From NCBI RefSeq assembly GCF_012932495.1, contig NZ_JABCNG010000001.1:1674001-1738000 (forward strand): 64,000 nt of DNA, in the 5' to 3' direction. Positions within the stretch are counted from its first letter, which is position 1, and each line of letters starts with the position of its first letter. Positions 16,577 through 25,543 of this stretch are shown here, one piece after another. A model generated the notes under the pieces. It worked only from the letters and a program-made list of their open reading frames with translations. It did not search any database and was not told the origin of the DNA. The DNA is from Novosphingobium sp. SG919 (GTDB lineage: Bacteria; Pseudomonadota; Alphaproteobacteria; Sphingomonadales; Sphingomonadaceae). A program made the position numbers and the translations under genes.

Positions 16577-17937
16577 TGTCCGCGCTCGAACAGGCTGCTG
16601 CTGTCCGCACTGGCAAGGCGAGCGCGGTGGACCTGGCGCAGGCCGCGCTCGCGCGTCTCGCGGCAGACCCGCATGTCGCGGTCACGCGCCTGTTGCCCGC
16701 GCGCGCGCTGGATGAAGCCGCGCGGGTGGACGCCATGGTGGCGCAAGGGCGCGATCCGGGGCAGCTCGCCGGTGTGCCCTATGGCGTGAAAGACCTGTTC
16801 GACGTGGCGGGCGAAGTGACCACGGCCGGCTCGGCCGTGCGCGCCGATGCCGCGCCGGCTGCCACCGATGCGGAGGCGGTGCGGCGCTTGGCTGCGGCGG
16901 GCGCCGTGCTGGTGGCGACGCTCAACATGGACGAATTCGCCTATGGCTTTGCCACGATCAACGCGCGCCATGGCACCACGCGCAATCCGCACGATCCCGC
17001 GCGGCTGGCCGGTGGCTCTTCGGGCGGATCGGCGGCGGTGGTGGCGGCGGGCGCGCTGGCTTTTGCCCTGGGGTCCGACACCAATGGTTCGATCCGCGTG
17101 CCGGCCAGCCTGTGTGGGCTCTATGGCCTGAAACCCACGCACGCCGACCTGCCGCTCGACGGCACGTTTCCGTTCGCCCACAGCTTTGACGACATCGGAC
17201 CATTCACCGGCAATCTGGCCGATCTGCGCGCGATCTGGGCCGTGCTTTCCGGGCGCGCGGATGCGGCGCCCACCGCGCTGCACCTGGGTGCACTGGGCGG
17301 CCGGTTTGCCGAAAACATCGATCCAGCACAGGCCAGCGCCATTGCCGCGATCGTGGGCGAGGGACCGTGGCTGACGCTGCCCGATCTGGCGCGCTATCGT
17401 TCGGCGGCGTTCCTGATCACCGCCTATGAGGGCGGCAACCTGCACCGCGCCGACCTGGCGCGCGCCGCGATGGCGTATGACCCGGCGGTGCGCGACCGGC
17501 TCATTGCGGGCAGCCTGCTGCCCCGCGCGCTCTATGATGCCGCGCAAGACTTGCGGGCCGCGGCGCGCGACCATGTCGATGCGCTGATGGACCAGGCCGG
17601 GGTGGATGTGCTGCTCGCGCCGGCAACGCCCTGTACGGCGCCGCTGATTGCCGATCCGCGTATCCTGATCGACGGCGCCATGGTGCCCGCGCGCGCGGAC
17701 CTGGGCATTCACACCCAGCCGATCACGTTCCTGGGCCTGCCTTCGCTTTGCGTGCCGCTGCGGCGGCCGGGACAACTGCCGCTGGGCTTGCAACTGATCG
17801 GGCGCCGTTTTGGCGAAACGGCTCTTTTCGCGTGTGCACAAATGCTGGAAGAACGGGGCGTGGTCGGTGCAACTGCGCCGGGGGCAATCGCGCCGCAAGA
17901 CATCGCGCCACAAGAAATTTCAGGGGAATTGCAATGA
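16576..17937 (+). CDS. hpxY: HpxY/AtzE-like amidase, oxalurate amidohydrolase candidate
   Basis: Amidase-signature enzyme of 453 residues. The triad is visible: K72 (GVPYGVKDLFD), cis-Ser S149 (GGSSGGS) and nucleophile S173 (GSDTNGSIR). It is closest in character to AtzE/HpxY amidases. With HpxX in front and HpxZ, HpxW and a ureidoglycine aminotransferase in the same operon, oxalurate hydrolysis to oxamate is the expected role, rather than the carboxybiuret hydrolysis of AtzE (no cyanuric acid hydrolase is present). The ATG at 16576 overlaps the hpxX stop. Confidence 0.85.
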   Translation: MSALEQAAAVRTGKASAVDLAQAALARLAADPHVAVTRLLPARALDEAARVDAMVAQGRDPGQLAGVPYGVKDLFDVAGEVTTAGSAVRADAAPAATDAEAVRRLAAAGAVLVATLNMDEFAYGFATINARHGTTRNPHDPARLAGGSSGGSAAVVAAGALAFALGSDTNGSIRVPASLCGLYGLKPTHADLPLDGTFPFAHSFDDIGPFTGNLADLRAIWAVLSGRADAAPTALHLGALGGRFAENIDPAQASAIAAIVGEGPWLTLPDLARYRSAAFLITAYEGGNLHRADLARAAMAYDPAVRDRLIAGSLLPRALYDAAQDLRAAARDHVDALMDQAGVDVLLAPATPCTAPLIADPRILIDGAMVPARADLGIHTQPITFLGLPSLCVPLRRPGQLPLGLQLIGRRFGETALFACAQMLEERGVVGATAPGAIAPQDIAPQEISGELQ

Positions 17938-19259
17938 CAGAGGGCGTGGCGCAGCGGATCGGCGCCTATTTCGATTTCGCGGGGCGCGGCACCAGCATGC
18001 GCACCGAAGTGGTGGCGGGCGCAACCACGTTCCTGACCATGGCCTATATCGTGCTGGTCAACCCTTCCATCCTGGGCCAGGCGGGCATGCCGGTGGCGGC
18101 GGTGGCGGCGGCCACGTGCTTTGCCGCTGCGTTCGCCTCGATCCTGATGGGCGTGGCGGCCAACACGCCGCTGGCGCTCGCACCGGGCATGGGCCTCAAC
18201 GCCTATTTCGCGTTCACCGTGGTGGGGCAGATGCATGTGCCCTGGCAGGTGGGCCTGGGCTGCGTGATGATTTCGGGCCTGGTGTTTCTGATCCTGACGC
18301 TCACGGGCGTGCGACAACTGATCGTCTCGGTCATTCCCAATTACCTGTTCGCGGCGGTCGCCGGGGGCATCGGCCTGTTCATCGGTTTCATCGGGTTGAA
18401 GGATGCGGGCATCGTGGTGGGCAACCCGGCCACGCTGGTGGCGCTGGGTGACCTTAAGAGCGCCGGGCCGGCGCTGGCGCTGCTTGGCCTGCTGATCATC
18501 GGCGTGCTGTCGGTGTGGAACGTGCGCGGGGCCATGCTGCTGGGCATTGTCGCCACCACGCTGGTCGGCTGGTTTTCCGGCATGGTCCACGTCGCGCCGC
18601 AGCCCTACTCGCTCGACGCGCTCACTGCCACGGCGTTCCAGCTCGATCTGCCCGGCGTGCTCAAGCTGTCGGGCGGGGTGATCGAGATCGTCTTCGTGTT
18701 CCTGTTCGTCGATCTGTTCGACAATATCGGCACGCTGGTCGCCGTCACCAAGCGCGCCGGGCTGATGGACAAGGCGGGCCGCATTCCCGGCCTCAACCGC
18801 ATCCTGATCACCGATGCCGTGGCAACGATGGTGGGCGCCCTGGCCGGCACCAGCACGGTCACGTCCTATGTGGAAAGCGCGGCGGGCGTGCAGGCGGGCG
18901 GGCGCACCGGCCTGACCGCGATTGTCACGGGCCTGCTGTTCTTCGCCACCATGTTCGTGGCGCCCTATGCCCAGCTCGTGCCGCTGGCGGCGACGGCCCC
19001 GGCGCTGATCATCGTGGGCGGGCTGATGCTGTTGCCGCTGACCGAGGTGGAGTGGGAAGACCCGATGGCGGCGATCCCGGCGTTCCTGACCGTGGCGATG
19101 ATCCCGCTGACCTTTTCCATCGCCAATGGCCTGGCGCTGGGCATCACTGCCCACGCCGTGCTCACCCTGTTGCGTGGCCGCGCGCGCAAGAGCGACTGGT
19201 TCCTGTTCGTGCTGGCGGCGCTGTTCGTGGCGCGGTTCGTGTGGATGGGAGCGGCATGA
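17934..19259 (+). CDS. AzgA-type purine base permease (NCS2 superfamily)
   Basis: Inner-membrane transporter of 441 residues with a dozen or more hydrophobic helices. TEVVAGATTFLTMAYIVLVNP at the start, LALAPGMGLNAYFAF and the late ALAGTSTVTSYVESAAGVQAGGRTG are hallmarks of the AzgA/PbuG/GhxP branch that imports adenine, guanine or hypoxanthine with protons. The ATG at 17934 overlaps the hpxY stop by four bases. It would bring in bases released in the periplasm by the nucleosidases of this island. Confidence 0.92.
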   Translation: MTEGVAQRIGAYFDFAGRGTSMRTEVVAGATTFLTMAYIVLVNPSILGQAGMPVAAVAAATCFAAAFASILMGVAANTPLALAPGMGLNAYFAFTVVGQMHVPWQVGLGCVMISGLVFLILTLTGVRQLIVSVIPNYLFAAVAGGIGLFIGFIGLKDAGIVVGNPATLVALGDLKSAGPALALLGLLIIGVLSVWNVRGAMLLGIVATTLVGWFSGMVHVAPQPYSLDALTATAFQLDLPGVLKLSGGVIEIVFVFLFVDLFDNIGTLVAVTKRAGLMDKAGRIPGLNRILITDAVATMVGALAGTSTVTSYVESAAGVQAGGRTGLTAIVTGLLFFATMFVAPYAQLVPLAATAPALIIVGGLMLLPLTEVEWEDPMAAIPAFLTVAMIPLTFSIANGLALGITAHAVLTLLRGRARKSDWFLFVLAALFVARFVWMGAA

Positions 19260-20218
19260 TGGGCAAGTTCAAGGCAATCCTGGCCGCAGCGGCAGCGCTG
19301 GTGGCCATTCCCCAGGCCGCGCAGGCCGCTGCCGTCACGCTCGATCCCACGCCGCGCACCTTGGTGCTAACCGCCTATGCCCCCGAATGGGAGGCCATGG
19401 CCGCCGTCATCACCCATGGCCGCCGCGTGAAAGTCAACGACCGCGAGATCGTGCTGGGCACGCTGGCCGGGCGGCCGGTGATCCTGATGTCGAGCGGCGT
19501 TTCCATGGTCAACGCGGCGATGAACACGCAGCTGGCGATCGACCATTTCAAGGTCAAGCGGATCGTCTTTTCCGGCGTGGCCGGCGGGGTGGACCCGGCG
19601 CTCAATATCGGGGACGTTTCGGTGCCCGAGCAGTGGGGCCAATATCTGGAAGTGATGTTTGCCCGCCAGACCGAAAGGCCGGATGGTACGAAGGGCTGGC
19701 AGACGCCCTCGCCGAGCCCCGCTGGCGCGCCGGAAAACTGGCAGTTCATCTTCCCCAACGGCACCCGCGTGGGCAACGCCGTGGAACCGGCGAAGAACCA
19801 TATCCTGCTGCCCGCCGATCCGGCGCTGGTTGCCCTGGCGCGCAAGGTGACGGCGGGCCTGACGCTCAAGCGCTGCGTGGCGCCTTCGGCCGGGATGAGC
19901 GCGGAAGCCAAGCTGTGCCTGCCGCACGATCCTAAAGTGGAAGTGGGCGGCACCGGGGTTTCGGCCGGCGTCTATGCCGACAATGCGCAGTTCCGCGAAT
20001 ATCTGTTCCGCGCGTGGCACGCCCGCCTGCTCGACATGGAAAGCGGCGCGGTGATCCAGGTGGCCTATGCCAACCGCGTGCCGGCCATCGTGTTCCGCTC
20101 GCTGTCCGACCTTGCCGGTGGGGACGCGGATCGCAACATGGAATATGTGTTCGATCACGTCGCTTCGGTCAATTCGGCCACCGTGGTGCGCGCGTTCATC
20201 GCCGCGCTGCCGGATTGA
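19256..20218 (+). CDS. Secreted PNP/MTA-SAH nucleosidase-like protein
   Basis: A 320-residue protein of the purine/uridine phosphorylase fold. A signal peptide (AILAAAAALVAIPQAAQA) is followed by RTLVLTAYAPEWEAM, the family motif VFSGVAGGVDPALNIGDVSVPEQW and the late LLDMESGAVIQVAYANRVPAIVFRSLSD, where the DMES glutamate binds ribose in phosphorylases. Export means no cytosolic phosphate chemistry; hydrolysis of periplasmic nucleosides to bases is the likely role. Start ATG at 19256 or the adjacent ATG at 19259, overlapping the permease stop. Confidence 0.82.
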   Translation: MMGKFKAILAAAAALVAIPQAAQAAAVTLDPTPRTLVLTAYAPEWEAMAAVITHGRRVKVNDREIVLGTLAGRPVILMSSGVSMVNAAMNTQLAIDHFKVKRIVFSGVAGGVDPALNIGDVSVPEQWGQYLEVMFARQTERPDGTKGWQTPSPSPAGAPENWQFIFPNGTRVGNAVEPAKNHILLPADPALVALARKVTAGLTLKRCVAPSAGMSAEAKLCLPHDPKVEVGGTGVSAGVYADNAQFREYLFRAWHARLLDMESGAVIQVAYANRVPAIVFRSLSDLAGGDADRNMEYVFDHVASVNSATVVRAFIAALPD

Positions 20219-20223
20219 GCGCG

Positions 20224-21813
20224 ATGGCGGGCACGCTTCATACGGTGCGCGGGGCGGGCGGTATCGTCACCGCGCCGCACCATCTGGCCGCGCAGGCGGG
20301 CCTGGATGTGTTGCAGGACGGCGGCAGCGCGGCGCAGGCGACGATTGCCGTCGCCGCGACGCTGGCGGTGGTCTATCCGCATATGACCGGGATCGGCGGC
20401 GACGGCTTCTGGCTGATCCGCGAGGCCGATGGCCGCGTCCATGCCGTGCATGGTGTGGGCGGGGCGGCGCAGGCGGCGACGCTCGATCGCTATGCCGGGC
20501 ATGCCGCCGTGCCCTGGCGCGGGCCGCTGGCGGCCAATACCGTCGCGGGCACGCTGTCGGCCTGGGAAGCGGTGCTGGCCACCGAGCCTTCGCCCCTGCC
20601 GCTGTCTCGCCTGCTGGCGCCCGCGATTGCCCATGCCGAAGCGGGCGTGGCGGTGACCGCCGGGCATGCCGCGCTCGCCGTCGCCAAGGGGCCGGAACTG
20701 CGCGCGCAGCCCGGCGCCTATGCCCAGGTGTTCGAACCCGAAGGTCGCCCCTTGCAGGAAGGCGACGTGCTGCGCCAGCCTGCGTTGGCGGGAACCCTGC
20801 GTCGCTTGGCCGAAGCGGGGATTGCCGATTTTTACAGCGGCGCGCTGGCGGCGGACGTCGCGGCGGACCTCGCCGCGCTGGGCAGCCCGGTTGCCGCGGC
20901 CGATCTGGCCGCGCATCGCGCCACGCGGCCCGCGCCGCTGGCGGTCGAAACGCAGGCCGGCACGCTCTACAACAGCGCACCGCCCACGCAGGGCGTGGCG
21001 TCGCTGCTCATCCTCGCCCTGGCCGAGCGCGCCGGGCGCAGCGCGGGAGAGGGCTTTGCCCATGTCCACGCGCTGGTGGAAGCGACCAAGCAGGCGTTCC
21101 TGTGGCGGGACGCGCATTGCGGCGATCCGGCCTATATGACCGTGGCGGCGCAAGACCTGCTGGACGATGCCAAGGCGCTCGATGCCATGGCCGCGCGGAT
21201 CGACCCGGCGCGGGCGCTGCCCTGGCCGCAGCCCTCGCAATGGGGCGATACCTGCTGGTTCGGGGCGGCCGATGCGCAGGGGCAGGTCGTTTCCGCCATC
21301 CAGAGCACCTATTTCGAATTCGGATCGGGGCTGGTGCTGCCGCAGACCGGGATCACCTGGCAGAACCGGGGCGCTTCGTTCCGCTTGGCCGAAACCGGCT
21401 GGAATGCCTTGAAGCCGGGCCGCAAGCCGTTCCACACGCTCAATCCCGCGCTGGCGGCGCTGCACGATGGCCGCGTGATGGCCTATGGCACGATGGGCGG
21501 GGAAGGGCAGCCGCAGACGCAGGCCGCCGTGTTCAGCCGCCATGTGTGGCACGGGATGGATTTGCAGGAGGCGATTTCCGCGCCGCGCTGGCTGCTGGGC
21601 CGCACCTGGGGCGAGGATAGCACCACGCTCAAGATCGAGGACGGCTTTGCGCCGGAAGTCTATGCCGCGCTGGCAGCGGCGGGGCATGTGGTGGAGCGCG
21701 TCGGGCCGCTGACTGCGATGATGGGCCATGCCGGGGCGCTGGTGCGCCATCCAGATGGCGCGCTGGAAGGCGCGACCGATCCGCGCAGCGATGGCGGAGT
21801 GGCGGCATGGTGA
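20224..21813 (+). CDS. hpxW: Oxamate amidohydrolase HpxW (gamma-glutamyltransferase-like)
   Basis: Ntn-hydrolase of 529 residues in the gamma-glutamyltranspeptidase family that converts oxamate to oxalate and ammonia in Klebsiella. There is no signal peptide, so it is cytosolic, unlike true GGTs. The predicted self-cleavage threonine is T343 in QWGDTCWFGA, and the GGT-like landmarks GIGGDGFWL and GTMGGEGQPQTQA are present. The ATG at 20224 lies 5 bases after the previous stop, and the gene overlaps the next start. Assignment to HpxW rather than GGT rests on operon context plus the missing export signal. Confidence 0.85.
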   Translation: MAGTLHTVRGAGGIVTAPHHLAAQAGLDVLQDGGSAAQATIAVAATLAVVYPHMTGIGGDGFWLIREADGRVHAVHGVGGAAQAATLDRYAGHAAVPWRGPLAANTVAGTLSAWEAVLATEPSPLPLSRLLAPAIAHAEAGVAVTAGHAALAVAKGPELRAQPGAYAQVFEPEGRPLQEGDVLRQPALAGTLRRLAEAGIADFYSGALAADVAADLAALGSPVAAADLAAHRATRPAPLAVETQAGTLYNSAPPTQGVASLLILALAERAGRSAGEGFAHVHALVEATKQAFLWRDAHCGDPAYMTVAAQDLLDDAKALDAMAARIDPARALPWPQPSQWGDTCWFGAADAQGQVVSAIQSTYFEFGSGLVLPQTGITWQNRGASFRLAETGWNALKPGRKPFHTLNPALAALHDGRVMAYGTMGGEGQPQTQAAVFSRHVWHGMDLQEAISAPRWLLGRTWGEDSTTLKIEDGFAPEVYAALAAAGHVVERVGPLTAMMGHAGALVRHPDGALEGATDPRSDGGVAAW

Positions 21814-23036
21814 CGGGCGGTACCCGTGCGGTGGAACGGTGCAAGGCGCTGGGTCGTGCGCCTTTTTCCGACATGGAGGATGGACTTTATCGCGGCTGGC
21901 TTTCCCCGGCACACCGCGCCAGCGTGGCGCAAGTGGCGGCGTGGATGGCGCACGCCGGGATGGCCACGCGCATCGACGGCGCGGGCAATCTGATCGGGCG
22001 CTATGAAGGCGCCGAGTATGGCCTGCCGCTGATCATCGCCAGCCATATCGACAGCGTGCGCGATGGCGGGTTCTATGATGGGCCGCTGGGCGTGATGCTG
22101 GGCATCGAATGCGTGGCCGCGCTCCATGCGCAGGGGCGCCTGATGCCCTTCGCCATCGAAGTCATCGCCTTTGGCGACGAGGAAGGCAGCCGTTTTCCTG
22201 CCGCGATGCTGACCAGCAAGGCGGTAGCAGGGCTGCTAGACAGAGTGCCTGAGATGGCCGATGCCAGCGGTACTTCCCTGGCGCAGGCGCTGGGCGAATG
22301 GGACCTTTCGCCCGAAACGCTGCTGGCCGCCCGCCATCCCGGTGCGCTCGCCTATCTCGAAGCGCATATCGAGCAGGGGCCGGTGCTGGAGGCCGAAGGG
22401 CTCGCGCTGGGCGTGGTGACAGGCATTGCCGCGCAATTGCGCTATGAAGTGGACGTGGCGGGCCTCGCCGGCCACGCCGGCACCAGCGCCATGCCGCTGC
22501 GCCGCGATGCGCTGGCTGGTACGGCGGAGATGATCGTGGCGATCGAGCGGATCGCCCGCGCCGATGCCAGCGATCTGGTGGCGACGGTGGGCCGGATCGA
22601 GGCCTTGCCGGGGGCAGCCAACGTGATTGCCGGGCACGTGCGCTTTACTATTGATGTGCGGGCGGGCGAGGCGGCGCGACGGGACCGTGGGGCCGGTGCG
22701 ATCCTGGCCGAAATCGCCACGATTGCCGCGCGGCGCGGTCTGTCGCTGAGCCATCGTCTGGTTCACGATCTGCCGCCATCGCCCTGCGATCCGGCGCTGA
22801 TGGACAGCCTGGAAGCCGCGCTGGTTGCCGCTGGCCACCCGGCGCACCGGCTGGTTTCCGGGGCGGGGCACGATGCCATGAACCTGGCCCATCTATGCCC
22901 CACGGCCATGCTGTTCATCCGCTGCCGCGAGGGCGTCAGCCACAATCCTGCCGAACATGTCGAACCGGCCGACGCCCAGGCGGCGCTGGCGGTCATGCTC
23001 GGCTTCATCGAAAATCTGGGAGCGTCCTGTGCTTGA
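21807..23036 (+). CDS. allC: Allantoate amidohydrolase (M20/HyuC family)
   Basis: Binuclear metal hydrolase of 409 residues that converts allantoate to ureidoglycine, CO2 and ammonia. Metal-binding stretches are IIASHIDSVRDGGFYDGPLGV, FGDEEGSRFP, AYLEAHIEQGPVLE and the late GHDAMNLAHLCPTAMLFIRC, with GLAGHAGTSAMPLRRDAL in the lid domain. Family relatives hydrolyse N-carbamoyl amino acids; the surrounding allantoin genes decide for allantoate. The start overlaps the hpxW 3' end by 7 bases and the stop overlaps the next gene. Confidence 0.9.
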   Translation: MVTGGTRAVERCKALGRAPFSDMEDGLYRGWLSPAHRASVAQVAAWMAHAGMATRIDGAGNLIGRYEGAEYGLPLIIASHIDSVRDGGFYDGPLGVMLGIECVAALHAQGRLMPFAIEVIAFGDEEGSRFPAAMLTSKAVAGLLDRVPEMADASGTSLAQALGEWDLSPETLLAARHPGALAYLEAHIEQGPVLEAEGLALGVVTGIAAQLRYEVDVAGLAGHAGTSAMPLRRDALAGTAEMIVAIERIARADASDLVATVGRIEALPGAANVIAGHVRFTIDVRAGEAARRDRGAGAILAEIATIAARRGLSLSHRLVHDLPPSPCDPALMDSLEAALVAAGHPAHRLVSGAGHDAMNLAHLCPTAMLFIRCREGVSHNPAEHVEPADAQAALAVMLGFIENLGASCA

Positions 23037-24273
23037 CCCCTTGCTCTTTGGCGAAATCGATCCGCCCCAGCGCCTGTTGATGGGGCCGGGGCCGGTCAAT
23101 GCCCATCCGCGCGTACTGCGCGCGATGAGCGCCGATCTGCTGGGCCAGTTCGACCCGGAAATGACCGGCTATATGAACCAGGTCATGGCGCTCTATCGCC
23201 CGATCTTCGGTACGGGCAATCACTGGACCATGCTGATCGACGGCACAGCGCGCGCGGGGATCGAGGCATCGCTGGTCGGCCTGATCCAGCCCGGCGAAGT
23301 GGCCCTGGTGGTGAATTTCGGCCGCTTCGGCCTGCTCCTGCAGGAAATTCTCACGCGGATCGGCGCAAAGTTCGAAACCGTGGATGCGCCGTGGGGCGAA
23401 GTGGTGCCGATGGAAGCGATCCGCGCGGCCGCGCTGCGCGTGCAGCCGCGCCTGATCTGCACGGTGCATGGCGATACGTCCACGACCATGGCCCAGCCGC
23501 TTGACGGCATTGGCGCGGTGGCGCGCGAAGTGGGCGCGCTGGTCTATGTCGATGCCACGGCCACGCTGGGCGGTATGGACATTGCTGCCGACCGCTGGGG
23601 CGCCGACGTGATCACCGGCGGCTTACAGAAATGCCTGGGTGGGCCATCGGGCAGCGCGCCGATCACCATTTCCGATGCCGCGGCAGAGGCGATCTTTGCC
23701 CGCCGCCACGACGAGAAGGGCATCCGCGCCACCGATGCGGTGGACGGCACGGGGCCGCGCATCCCGTCCAACTATTTCGACCTCGCCATGATCATGGATT
23801 ACTGGAGCGACAAGCGCCTCAACCACCATACCGAGGCGACCACCATGCTCTATGGCGCCCGCGAGTGCGCGCGGGTGGCGCTGGGCGAGGGGTTGGACGC
23901 GCGCTATCGGCGGCACAAGGCAGCGGGCGCGGCGATGAGCGCGGGGCTGCGCGCCATGGGCCTGACGCTGTTTGGCGACGATGCGCACCGCATGACCAAC
24001 GTCACCGGCGTCTATATCCCGCAAGGCGTGGACGGCGAGGCGGTGCGCCGGGCGATGCGCGAGCATTTCGAGATCGAGATCGGCACGGCGTTCGGGCCAT
24101 TGATCGGCAAGATCTGGCGCCTGGGGGCGATGGGCTACAACGCGATGAAGCACAAGGTCTTGCTCACGCTCGGTGCGCTGGAAGCCTGCCTGGCGGCGCA
24201 GGGCGTGTCGCTGCCGCTGGGCGCCGCCGTGCCCGCTGCGCTGGCGGCGTGGGACGCGGAGATCATGGCATGA
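23029..24273 (+). CDS. pucG: (S)-Ureidoglycine-glyoxylate aminotransferase
   Basis: PLP-dependent aminotransferase of 414 residues (alanine-glyoxylate type). The Schiff-base lysine is K201 in GGLQKCLGG, with LLMGPGPVNAHPRVL at the start and CTVHGDTSTTM in the middle. In this context it would transfer the amino group of ureidoglycine to glyoxylate, giving oxalurate and glycine, and so feed HpxXY. The start is the GTG at 23029, with GGGA 7 bases upstream, overlapping the allC stop. A generic serine/alanine-glyoxylate role is possible but less consistent with the operon. Confidence 0.87.
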   Translation: MLDPLLFGEIDPPQRLLMGPGPVNAHPRVLRAMSADLLGQFDPEMTGYMNQVMALYRPIFGTGNHWTMLIDGTARAGIEASLVGLIQPGEVALVVNFGRFGLLLQEILTRIGAKFETVDAPWGEVVPMEAIRAAALRVQPRLICTVHGDTSTTMAQPLDGIGAVAREVGALVYVDATATLGGMDIAADRWGADVITGGLQKCLGGPSGSAPITISDAAAEAIFARRHDEKGIRATDAVDGTGPRIPSNYFDLAMIMDYWSDKRLNHHTEATTMLYGARECARVALGEGLDARYRRHKAAGAAMSAGLRAMGLTLFGDDAHRMTNVTGVYIPQGVDGEAVRRAMREHFEIEIGTAFGPLIGKIWRLGAMGYNAMKHKVLLTLGALEACLAAQGVSLPLGAAVPAALAAWDAEIMA

Positions 24274-25166
24274 CGCGCGATCTCGTCGGCTATGGCGCCA
24301 TGCCGCCCGCTGCCCAATGGCCGGGCGGGGCGCGCGTGGCGGTGAACTTCGTGATCAATTATGAGGAAGGCGCCGAAAACAGCGTCTTGAATGGCGACGA
24401 ACTGTCCGAAGGGTTCCTGTCCGATATGGTCGGCGCCGCGCGCCATCCGGCGCGGGCCATGGCGATGGAAAGCCTCTATGAATACGGCAGCCGGGCCGGG
24501 TTCTGGCGGCTGCATCGCCTTTTTGCGATGCGCGGCGTGCCGGTGACGGTGTTCGGCGTGGCGAGCGCCTTGGCGCAGAACCCGGCGGCGGTGGACGCCA
24601 TGCTCGAGGCCGGGTGGGAAGTGGCGAGCCACGGCTTTCGCTGGATCGACTACCAATACGTGCCGGAGGACGTGGAGGCCGCGCATATCGCCCAGGCCAT
24701 TGCCCTGCACACGCAGCTGACCGGCAGCCGCCCGCTCGGCTGGTATCAGGGCCGCACCAGCCCGCAGACCGCGCGGCTCGTGGCGCAGGAGGGCGGGTTT
24801 GTCTATGACGCCGACAGCTATGCCGATGACGTGCCCTATTGGGACGCGCAGCATGGGCGCGCGCAACTGATCGTGCCCTACAGCCTCGATGCGAACGACA
24901 TGAAGATGGTGGCGCTCAACGGCTTTACCGAGGGCGAGCAGTTCTTCCGCTATCTGCGCGATACTTATGACCAGCTGGCCGAGGAAGGCGGGCGGATGAT
25001 GAGCGTGGGCCTGCATGGCCGCATTGCCGGGCGCCCGGCGCGCGCGCGGGCCGTGGCGCGGTTTGTCGATCATGTGCTGGCCGACGGGCGCGGCTGGGTG
25101 GCGACGCGGCTCGACATTGCCCGCCACTGGATCGCCACGCACCCCTTTGGAGGGCCGGCGGCATGA
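24270..25166 (+). CDS. puuE: Allantoinase PuuE (polysaccharide-deacetylase fold)
   Basis: Metal-independent-type allantoinase of 298 residues that opens allantoin to allantoate. It starts with the PuuE pattern (GGARVAVNFVINYEEGAENSV), then SLYEYGSRAGFWRLHRLF, ASHGFRWIDYQ, GWYQGRTSPQT and ADDVPYW. Length is typical (about 300). The ATG at 24270 and the pucG stop overlap (ATGA), and the 3' end overlaps hpxZ by four bases. Its presence explains why no AllB-type allantoinase is found here. Confidence 0.93.
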   Translation: MTRDLVGYGAMPPAAQWPGGARVAVNFVINYEEGAENSVLNGDELSEGFLSDMVGAARHPARAMAMESLYEYGSRAGFWRLHRLFAMRGVPVTVFGVASALAQNPAAVDAMLEAGWEVASHGFRWIDYQYVPEDVEAAHIAQAIALHTQLTGSRPLGWYQGRTSPQTARLVAQEGGFVYDADSYADDVPYWDAQHGRAQLIVPYSLDANDMKMVALNGFTEGEQFFRYLRDTYDQLAEEGGRMMSVGLHGRIAGRPARARAVARFVDHVLADGRGWVATRLDIARHWIATHPFGGPAA

Positions 25167-25543
25167 CCATCGACGATCCCGTGGCGCTGGCCGAAGTGGA
25201 GGCCGCCTTTGCCGCATACGAGCGCGCGCTGATGGCCGACGACATTCCGGCAATGGATGCGCTGTTTCACGATGCGCCCACCACCAACCGCTTTGGCGTG
25301 GGCGAAGTGCTCTATGGCATCGACGCGATCCGTGAATTTCGGAAAGGGCGCGGCGGCTCGCCGCAGCGCAAGCTGGGGCGCGTGGCGATCACTGTCTATG
25401 GCGAGAATTTTGCCACCGCCGATGCCGAATTCTTCCGCGAAGGCTCGGCCCGGCGTGGGCGGCAGAGCCAGGCCTGGGTGAAATTCGCCGATGGCTGGAA
25501 AGTCGTTTCGGCCCATGTCAGCCTGGAAGGGGACAGCCATTGA
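25163..25543 (+). CDS. hpxZ: HpxZ-like oxalurate catabolism protein (DUF3225)
   Basis: A 126-residue SnoaL/NTF2-like protein (AAYERALMADDIPAMDALFHD; RFGVGEVLYGIDAIREFRKGRG; SAHVSL near the end) of the HpxZ/AtzH family, always found with HpxX/HpxY-type amidases. AtzH-like proteins are thought to act on or protect labile intermediates; the exact role here is unknown. It overlaps puuE and uraD. Confidence 0.85.
   Translation: MTIDDPVALAEVEAAFAAYERALMADDIPAMDALFHDAPTTNRFGVGEVLYGIDAIREFRKGRGGSPQRKLGRVAITVYGENFATADAEFFREGSARRGRQSQAWVKFADGWKVVSAHVSLEGDSH

Noticed and set aside
16382..17937. AtzG-AtzE of cyanuric acid breakdown
   Set aside because: No cyanuric acid hydrolase (AtzD) or biuret genes are nearby, while allantoin, ureidoglycine and HpxW/HpxZ genes are; oxalurate use explains the set better.
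20224..21813. Gamma-glutamyltransferase in glutathione turnover
   Set aside because: No signal peptide, and the gene lies inside the hpx operon between a nucleosidase and allantoate amidohydrolase; HpxW is the better call.
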